A DNA stretch of 64,000 bases from Pseudomonas triticifolii. GTDB taxonomy: Bacteria; Pseudomonadota; Gammaproteobacteria; Pseudomonadales; Pseudomonadaceae. Positions 57,356 to 64,000 of this stretch are shown here, piece by piece. The position numbers were made by a program, and so were the translations under genes. Numbering within the stretch: the stretch's first letter is position 1; the number at the start of each line of letters is the position of its first letter. The stretch lies in the NCBI RefSeq assembly GCF_014358015.1, contig NZ_JACONV010000001.1, positions 930,001 to 994,000 of the forward strand, in the 5' to 3' direction. A model generated the notes under the pieces. That model was not told the origin of the DNA and made no database searches. It saw nothing but the letters and a program-made list of their open reading frames with translations.

Positions 57356-59080
57356 CTATGTAGCGAGGGGCAACGGCAAAATGATATGCCCCTCCATCGT
57401 CCCGAGTTGTGGGTGCACGTATGCCGCGAAAATCAATACGAAGCGCTGCGCTGTTGGCGACTTGACGGTGTAAAGACCGTTGCCATCGATAGCACCGGGA
57501 CCGTTCAGTGCGATCGACCAGGCGACCGGATAGGGTTTGCTGTTGATCAGAGCCTGCAGTTGAACCTGGCCCGACGACGCAGAGCCGACGGTGGTGATAA
57601 CCACCGCTGGTGGTTTCATCCGGACCAGCACCCACGCCGATGCGAAGGCTTCGTAAAAGGTACTGAAGGCTAATATTTCGTCCAGTACATAGGTTTTTTT
57701 GGGGTCTACGATCACCCTGGCCTGGTAGGTCTGGTCGCCGTCAGGCAGCGAGCTGGGTTTCAGCGTGCCACTCTGACCAAACACCGGCTTGTTGATCCAC
57801 CATCCCAGGTGTACATCTTGTAATCCACCGCCAGCCAGTTCCACTGACTCCCCGTTATCGCAGACCTGGATCAACGGATTAATAGTCAACGGATGGGCCA
57901 TTACGGTGACCAGCGCCGAGCTGCGGTAGCCGGACAACCGCCCAGTGGCCGTGACTCTGACTCGAATGAACGCTTCGGCAAATGAACCTGCCTTCGGGGC
58001 GAAGTACTTCCCATACGTGCTGATAGAACCGCGATCCCCGGAGTCGCCGTCGCCAGGCAGGTTTTCGATGCTCCAGTCCACCGATTGCTCTGACGGATCG
58101 ATGTCAAACTCATGATAGGTATCGACCCCAATCACTATTTCAAGCGGACTGATCGCAAAATGAGTCGTGACTCGACTGACCACCCCAAACGCGGCTATGT
58201 CACGGGGTGCATGCAACGCATCAGGCACAATGGTCTGGCCGAAATTCAGGCTGATATTTTCGCGAATAAATGAGCCCAACGAAACGCCGGCACTGAGTTC
58301 TTGGTGCAGCAGTGCCTCTAGCCGTGGCCCGACCCGGTCTCGATCCCAAAAGCTAATACTCACACCTAGTGGTAGTATCACCGGAAGTAAGTGGTTGCCG
58401 CCCGGCGGCAACCCGTCCGGAAATTCCAACTCTCCGTGTGTGTAGCTGACATTAAACGTCGGCTTGATGACCAGGTCATTTTTTTCTTCCACCAACTGGT
58501 AGGTGCAGGTCACCTCGAACTGAACCTCTTGTAGCCCAATAATTGTCGGGTAATTAGCATTTTCCAGGTCAATGAAAGCCCCCTCCTTTTTCTTGCCCTT
58601 CCAGGTCGCAACAGCACTGTTGGCGCTTGTCCGCGTTATCGTCAGAGCATTCGGGCCATCGACCTCAAAGTTGACACCCGACCTATTAACTTTGGGCTTT
58701 ATCTCTACGCCGTTGATCACTTTCGAAGGCATATATTTAGTAGCAGTCGCAATGTTGACGGTACCTTGGGTCGCAACGGCTTTGGTGATCCTGCCGTAGG
58801 CATCCTTGGTGTACGTAAACCCTCCACGTTCAATAATTGAAGAAAACTCCGTCACTAGCATCTCGATCAACGGCAGCGCCTTATACGTCTGCTCGTGCTC
58901 GAACAACACCGCGGCCGAGTAGTTCTTGTACGGGTTGTCCGGGATCAGATACCGGTATTCGGCGGGCACGTCTCCGCCTTCCTCACTACCTTCCAGGCGA
59001 ATGAAAACCAGCACGGCGCCGTCACCGTAGTTCACCTCACGCGAATCGCGCGGAGCCTGAGGGTCCGCCTGCGTCCGCAT
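57356..59080 (-). pseudogene. C-terminal part of an interrupted giant modular protein
   Basis: This 574-codon frame is in the same reading frame as the ORF upstream (59246-62116), separated only by a TAA. Between the TAA and its first ATG the frame continues SDNFILTFANTERERKLGGD, matching the other modules, so it belongs to one gene. It holds the beta-rich part (NYGDGAVLVFIRLEGSE), VSPLE-type Ig-like segments with LTINPLIQVCDNG, and the closing EGHIILPLPL. No ribosome site is evident at its ATG. It is probably not made alone unless the stop is read through or translation restarts. Confidence 0.7.
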
Positions 59081-59245
59081 CCTGAACGATTGAGCGCGCA
59101 GTGAATCTTCACTGCCCGCCCGGATGACGCCCAGCGTCCAGATGCGCTTATCATCCGGGAGCGCGTTGAAAAGATCCTTGAAAAAATCACCGCCCAGTTT
59201 TCGTTCACGTTCTGTGTTGGCGAATGTGAGAATGAAATTATCGCT

Positions 59246-62116
59246 TTACCTCAAATCAAGTCGCACTCGGCCATCGACGTCGACGATGCCAGGGACCTCG
59301 TCCAGGCTCAAGTCAAGTGTCAGCCTGGGTCCTTGAAGGGGATCGATACAGATCAGCCTTTCAACGCTCCAAATGTCGACGTCCTTGCTCAGCGTGAGTT
59401 GAGTTCCACCCAGCATCGCACACGTCAATGTCGCGTGTGAATTGCCTAAATCATCATTAGTAAAGGCCAGACGGGGTGCGTCAAGAATGAAGTTATCAAG
59501 GACTTCCTTCCACAGATCTCCAGCGATCGGGACCTCGCCGCTTATCGGTGGCAGATAACTATTCAACGAAAAGCGATGGATATACTCCTGCATCAGCAAG
59601 GCATTGAGTTTGCCCCGTGCGAGGGCTGCAATAGCCCCCCAGCCCCACATCACGTTGTTGCTGGCGTCCTTCATCCAGTCGAGGATGTTTGCCACCGAGT
59701 TGCCTGCAGACACCACGGGTGCGCTTGCTGCCGCTGCCGGCGTGCCTGAGGGTGGAAGGTATCGACGGCTTGCAGGAGCCGCCATGAGCGCCAGCTCTTG
59801 CGGGAACTGCTGTAACGGCAGCGGCAGGATGATATGCCCTTCAAGGTTGCCGAAAATGTCGTCAGGCAGCGTGGCAAAGACCAGCGCAAAGGACTCTTGG
59901 AAAACCTCAGGCTCGGTATAAAGACCGTCGTCGTCAATGGAGCCTGTGCCGCCCACCGGTAGCGTCCAGTCTGCTTTCACCACAATGCCGTTGAAAACAG
60001 CCTGCAACTGGATCCGCCCTGCAGATACCTCGGGACTCGCCAATGGCTTGACTGTCAGAGCTGGCGGGTGGTTGACCACCAGGACCCATGCCGAGCGGCT
60101 GCCAAGTGCATTGGTAATGTTCACTTCGTCCAGCACGTAGGTGGCGTCGACTGCCTCAGGGCGTGCGACGTACGTATGATCGCCATCGGGTAATGTGCTG
60201 GGTTTGAGCGTGCCACCCTGCCCTGGCACAGTAGGGCGCACCGACCATTGCAAGGGTTTATCGCCCAGGGCCTGTGCGGCCAGCTCGACAGTTCCATTCA
60301 CTTCGCAGAGTTGAATAACGGGGCTGATGCTGAGCTGACTGACCACCACAGTCACCAGCGCAGCACTGACGTGACCGGTTGCGCTGTGCGTGGCAACCAC
60401 TCGAACGCGCACACCTGTGCCACTGATCGAGCCGACTGAAGGCGCCTGATACAGACCGGAACTTTTGTTGATACTTCCGATGCCCTCTGCGCTGCCGTTC
60501 AAGCTATCCAGCGACCAGACCAGACCCTGCACGCTTGGCGTGACGCTGAACTGCTGGCTGCTGCCAGGGGCGATAACCGTTTGCAGCGGACTGACTAAAA
60601 AATGAGTCAGGGCGGGGTGGATACGGCCAAACACGGCCACATCACGAGGAGAATGAAGGCTGTCGCTTTCGATGATCTGGTCAAAGCCCAGCTTGATATT
60701 TTTATCCAGAAAGTCTTCAGTGCCTTGGGAGGCGGACAATGTCTCGTCAAGCACAGGATCGAGACTACCGCTGACATGGCCCAGCATCATATTTTGGTAC
60801 GTCACCGTAATCGCCATGATGATGGTCTCGATGAGGAATTGGATCACATCACTCCAATCGGTTTTTTCACCGGAGCCTTGAGCAACATCAAAGTACGTTT
60901 TTTCGATCGTATAAGCGGTTCTGTGCCACTCCATATCGATGAGTTCATAAGTAGCCTCCAATGCAAGGCCCAATTCAAACGGAAAGGTGAGGTCACCTTC
61001 ATCGAGCTTATAACTCACGTTAACGGGCGACCTGACAGCCCAATTGATCAGCACTTTCTGAGTGGCAACACTGAATACGAAGCGGTGTTCCGCATCGGGC
61101 ATGAGCGCCATTTCATGAACGGTGATGACGGTGATTTCACCTGTCTCAAGGTCCGTTTCTTCAATTATCAGTTGCGGTACGGTCAGTTTTCCGGACATCA
61201 GCGTCGCTTGCGATATGGCTCCCGCTCCATCGTAACGGAAGTAAAACGGAGGGCTGCCGAAGCCCCTGCCGATCTGCATCAGCAGTGCCTTCGGCATAAT
61301 CTGACCATCAAACAGCACGGTAGCCGAGTAGTTCTTGCCGGCATCATCGGGAATGAAATACGGGTAGCCTGCGGGGATTGTGCTGCCGACTCCCTCCCCC
61401 TGCATGCTGATGCAGGCCAGAATGGCCCCATCATCGGCCGCTGAATGGCTTGACCCAGGGGCGACCAGGGCCTGAAGAGTAAAGGCTTGCGGCTTCATCA
61501 GGCCGGTGGTTTCGCCCTCATCCGCTTCAATCCTGCCCAACACGAAAACCCGTTGCTCCTCCGGCAGATCGGTGAACGCTTTCTTGAAGATATCCCCTAT
61601 CAGCCGTTGCTCGTCTTCTGTTCCTGCATGGGTGAGCTTGAAATCATTACTGTTCTGCAGATCAAGCATGATGCGCCCATCGACATCCACCTGTCCGGGT
61701 GCCTTGGTCAGGTCCACATCCAGCACTAACCTTGGACCCAGCAAAGGATTGACCTCCTTGATAGTGCGGACCTGCCAGTTGCCCGAGTTGAGCGTCAGGG
61801 TCATCCAGGTTCCGCCCACGACGCTGCAACTCAACGTCGCCTGATCAGTGTCCGAATCGGCGCTTTCGAACGACAGCCGCGGAGCATCCAGCAGGAAGCC
61901 GTGAATGGCGTCTCGTTGTTTGCCTGCAATGGTGTCCACTGCACCGCCAACAGGGGGTAGCCAGGCGCTCTCGGTAAGACGGGCAATACAATGCTGAGCC
62001 AACAGGTCATTGACCTGTTTTCTGCTCAGAATCGCGATAGCGCCCCATCCGTGCATGACGTCGTTCTGCCCATCCTTCATCCAGGCCAGCAGGCTTTCCA
62101 GTGAATTGCCATCCAT
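59246..62116 (-). CDS. Giant modular protein, N-terminal part (ends at an in-frame TAA)
   Basis: The 956-residue product starts MDGNSLESLLAWMKDGQNDV, with AAGGAG before the ATG. Module 1 has a head with GWGAIAILSRKQVN (23-36), a beta-rich region, three Ig-like segments (SPLQTVIAPGSSQQFSVTPS, LSISPVIQLCEVNG, QLQAVFNG), and EGHIILPLPL at about 770. Module 2 begins about 806 with the head GWGAIAALARGKLN. It is cut by the TAA at 59246-59248 right after VDVDGRVRLDLR, where module 1 reads VDVDGRIMLDLQNSNDF. The full gene (57356-62116) would encode about 1585 residues. No signal peptide is seen. Confidence 0.75.
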   Translation of the reverse strand: MDGNSLESLLAWMKDGQNDVMHGWGAIAILSRKQVNDLLAQHCIARLTESAWLPPVGGAVDTIAGKQRDAIHGFLLDAPRLSFESADSDTDQATLSCSVVGGTWMTLTLNSGNWQVRTIKEVNPLLGPRLVLDVDLTKAPGQVDVDGRIMLDLQNSNDFKLTHAGTEDEQRLIGDIFKKAFTDLPEEQRVFVLGRIEADEGETTGLMKPQAFTLQALVAPGSSHSAADDGAILACISMQGEGVGSTIPAGYPYFIPDDAGKNYSATVLFDGQIMPKALLMQIGRGFGSPPFYFRYDGAGAISQATLMSGKLTVPQLIIEETDLETGEITVITVHEMALMPDAEHRFVFSVATQKVLINWAVRSPVNVSYKLDEGDLTFPFELGLALEATYELIDMEWHRTAYTIEKTYFDVAQGSGEKTDWSDVIQFLIETIIMAITVTYQNMMLGHVSGSLDPVLDETLSASQGTEDFLDKNIKLGFDQIIESDSLHSPRDVAVFGRIHPALTHFLVSPLQTVIAPGSSQQFSVTPSVQGLVWSLDSLNGSAEGIGSINKSSGLYQAPSVGSISGTGVRVRVVATHSATGHVSAALVTVVVSQLSISPVIQLCEVNGTVELAAQALGDKPLQWSVRPTVPGQGGTLKPSTLPDGDHTYVARPEAVDATYVLDEVNITNALGSRSAWVLVVNHPPALTVKPLASPEVSAGRIQLQAVFNGIVVKADWTLPVGGTGSIDDDGLYTEPEVFQESFALVFATLPDDIFGNLEGHIILPLPLQQFPQELALMAAPASRRYLPPSGTPAAAASAPVVSAGNSVANILDWMKDASNNVMWGWGAIAALARGKLNALLMQEYIHRFSLNSYLPPISGEVPIAGDLWKEVLDNFILDAPRLAFTNDDLGNSHATLTCAMLGGTQLTLSKDVDIWSVERLICIDPLQGPRLTLDLSLDEVPGIVDVDGRVRLDLR

Positions 62117-62157
62117 GGCAAACGCTCCTTCTCTTTAAACAGATAAAATTGATCGAA

Positions 62158-63957
62158 TCAGTCAAGGACGTCGAAGTTGATACGCGGAAATACCACATAA
62201 CTTGTCCCATCATCGAAGCTCACTTCCACGGTCACTTCGTTGACTGACGGGCTGCTCTCGCTCAGTTTGTCCAACTGTGCCAGAAACACTTTTGGAAAGA
62301 TCACAGGCACTATTCTGGCTGTGAGCTCCGCTGCGGTAACAGGCTCTGCGGCACCTGTGCGCAGATCGAACCGTTGAGTCTGGCCATTGACAAAGCCACT
62401 TGCCCTGATCCGTACACGTTGCCCCTTTGCCATGTAAATCCATGCCGCCAGGTCCAGCCCTGCCCCCTCTTCCGGCACCCTGGCAAGCGATATTTTCCCA
62501 TCCGTGACCTTTGGACGCATGATCTGAATCGTCGGCCAGCCGGTTTTGATGCCCCTGACCTCAAGGTCATAAACCCTTGATGTCCCAGGCAACTCCCCGG
62601 CGGGGGTGACCTTGTAATACACGTCCACACGTTTACCCATATTGGCGGGCACAGCGGCAGCTGGAATGAAAAACTGTTTGGGATCGCTATCAGAGGGTTC
62701 GGCGATAAAGCTACCGGTACTGCCATGGCCATCCCAGTGCATTTGCACCTGATCATCAGCACCAATGACCGCAGTGTCCGGAATCCGGACAGTGATACCT
62801 CCAGCCAGCGTCTCAGCAAAGATGTGCCCCTGAACGTTGTCTCCGACAGCACCGTCGAAGGAGGCCCCATCAATCTCGGGAGGTGGCAGATTGAGGGGCC
62901 TGCGCAACACGAGCGCACGAGGCAATGAGCTGCCGGCAGCACCAGGTCGAGCGTACTGATACATCAGCTCGATTTCCTTGCCGTTATTGTCCATCAGCCA
63001 TTCGTAGGCGAGCCTGAACTCCAGCACACCGCTGTCGAGCGTGGAAAGGTCAGCATGCAGCGACTTCACCACCCGGTTTTCACTGGTGGCGTACACCACA
63101 ATGTCATCATTGGCCTGAAGACCTGGGTATGGTGCTACCAACAGCCTGATACCCTGCGGATAGGCACCTGGGTCCAGTGAACCCCCATTGAAATCCTTGA
63201 TAGTCAGCGCAGGCAACAGAGGCGTCGAGGAACTGTCGATGTCGAACTTCTGAACAGGCGACTGTGTCGAGGGCGTTAACGAGGGGGCGGCGTATTCGAT
63301 GCGGTAGCTTATCTCGACGAAACCTTTATCGATTATCTGCAACTCGTTGGACCCGATGCTCCATTCCAGGGGCGTGCCCACCTGTTTCTCCGACACGACT
63401 TGAGACCGTACCAGGGAATCAAACGGGTCATCCGGCCCAAAATAGCGGTCCAGGGTCAGCGTCACCTTGTCTCCTGCGCGCATGGCCTGATAGGGCAATG
63501 TCACAATCAGAATCTGAGGGACGTCCAGCATCATCGCGTCAATAAAAAGGCCCTGAGATTCCTTGCACTGCGGCACAGCCAGACCTTGTTTTGCAATCGG
63601 GCGTTTGCCCACAAAAAAGAAAACGCGCAATGACTCCTGTAAGCCGTCCGGCTGGCTGTCGTCCAACAGGCGGTAGGAATAAAACACCCAGCCCTGGTCG
63701 AGCTTGCGGAGCAGGTCATTTTTAATCTCCACCTTCACGCCTTCGGGTGGAGGTTTGCCGGCATCAATCAGGTCGTCAAAGAAATCCACCACGTCGCCGT
63801 TGGTCGCGCAGCCGCGCCAATTGGGGTAGAAAGCGTCGCCTTCCTGGAGATCCGGGACATAGGTCACCAGCGGATTTGCACCTAACAGGTCAAGGTCAAT
63901 GTAGTTCTGCGGCTGCTTCAAATCCGGAACCTTGGGTGGTGGTAAAACTCTGGCCAT
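62158..63957 (-). CDS. Beta-rich hypothetical protein, first visible gene of the RHS operon
   Basis: The 599-residue protein starts MARVLPPPKVPDLKQPQNYI with AGGAG 7 bases upstream. It appears to consist of repeated Ig-like beta sandwiches, judging by recurring LxLPYxxMRAGDxVTLTxDRYFG-like and GxQANDDIVVYAT-like strands. A GW[PT]-containing linker and a last domain end VVFPRINFDVLD. I see no signal peptide, membrane helix or enzyme motif, and do not recognise the family. It lies 41 bp upstream of the interrupted giant gene. The operon may begin further upstream, outside the window. Confidence 0.7.
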   Translation of the reverse strand: MARVLPPPKVPDLKQPQNYIDLDLLGANPLVTYVPDLQEGDAFYPNWRGCATNGDVVDFFDDLIDAGKPPPEGVKVEIKNDLLRKLDQGWVFYSYRLLDDSQPDGLQESLRVFFFVGKRPIAKQGLAVPQCKESQGLFIDAMMLDVPQILIVTLPYQAMRAGDKVTLTLDRYFGPDDPFDSLVRSQVVSEKQVGTPLEWSIGSNELQIIDKGFVEISYRIEYAAPSLTPSTQSPVQKFDIDSSSTPLLPALTIKDFNGGSLDPGAYPQGIRLLVAPYPGLQANDDIVVYATSENRVVKSLHADLSTLDSGVLEFRLAYEWLMDNNGKEIELMYQYARPGAAGSSLPRALVLRRPLNLPPPEIDGASFDGAVGDNVQGHIFAETLAGGITVRIPDTAVIGADDQVQMHWDGHGSTGSFIAEPSDSDPKQFFIPAAAVPANMGKRVDVYYKVTPAGELPGTSRVYDLEVRGIKTGWPTIQIMRPKVTDGKISLARVPEEGAGLDLAAWIYMAKGQRVRIRASGFVNGQTQRFDLRTGAAEPVTAAELTARIVPVIFPKVFLAQLDKLSESSPSVNEVTVEVSFDDGTSYVVFPRINFDVLD

Positions 63958-64000
63958 AACGATCGCTCCTGCGACGCTTCACGTTTGAAGTGCTTGTCTT

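Overview
The window is a chromosomal segment of a fluorescent Pseudomonas, most likely of the P. syringae group. The evidence is a GC-rich sequence and near-textbook Pseudomonas proteins: OprI, ThrH, the 4Fe-4S type CysH, CysB, KdpFABCDE, and the block oprI / L,D-transpeptidase / tesA / ABC transporter / greB. Pseudomonas-type REP palindromes also occur. The species is an inference; no rRNA or tRNA gene was seen.

Region 1 (1-12.8 kb) is core genome. It opens with a three-gene set (retropepsin-like zinc protease end, inactive transglutaminase with seven membrane helices, ATP-grasp ligase). Then come pabB, thrH, cysH facing cysB, a universal stress protein, a PanE-like reductase with a thioredoxin-like protein, a DAHP synthase, a GNAT enzyme, oprI and an L,D-transpeptidase. 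Region 2 (12.9-18.8 kb) holds tesA and its divergent ABC exporter. A scar of an integrated element sits at the tesA 3' end: a second, displaced tesA 3' fragment, the tail of a tyrosine integrase and one small orphan ORF. greB, with a TTG start, and a small exported protein follow.

Region 3 (18.9-38.7 kb) is mixed. It has a regulator-DUF917-racemase operon whose regulator resembles a sigma-54 activator with degraded Walker A and GAFTGA motifs. It also has DoxX, an MltF-like lytic transglycosylase, tatD, a chemoreceptor, a nonsense-interrupted Mpo1-like gene, a thioesterase, a CHAD protein, the moxR-DUF58-tgpA operon, a small lipoprotein and a patatin-like phospholipase. A second, less GC-rich chemoreceptor gene is bracketed by copies of a 113-bp repeat and an IS66 tnpB remnant.

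Region 4 (38.7-46.9 kb) is the complete kdpFABCDE operon for high-affinity potassium uptake, including the 29-residue KdpF. A stand-alone LuxR-type HTH gene is divergent from it.

Region 5 (47.4-64 kb, continuing past the window edge) is the most unusual part. It is a minus-strand operon, in transcription order: a 599-residue beta-rich protein; a giant modular protein of about 1585 codons broken by one in-frame TAA; a second giant modular protein (1722 aa); a small exported cysteine-containing protein (179 aa); and a 1337-aa RHS/YD-repeat protein that stops before the usual RHS core and toxin end. The giant proteins share a repeating architecture: a GW-x-x-x-x-x-[LI] / N module reminiscent of clostridial P47/OrfX (TULIP) proteins, three Ig-like segments, and a closing EGHIILPLPL motif. 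I propose this as a candidate undescribed secreted or toxin-like assembly; its function is not known from sequence.
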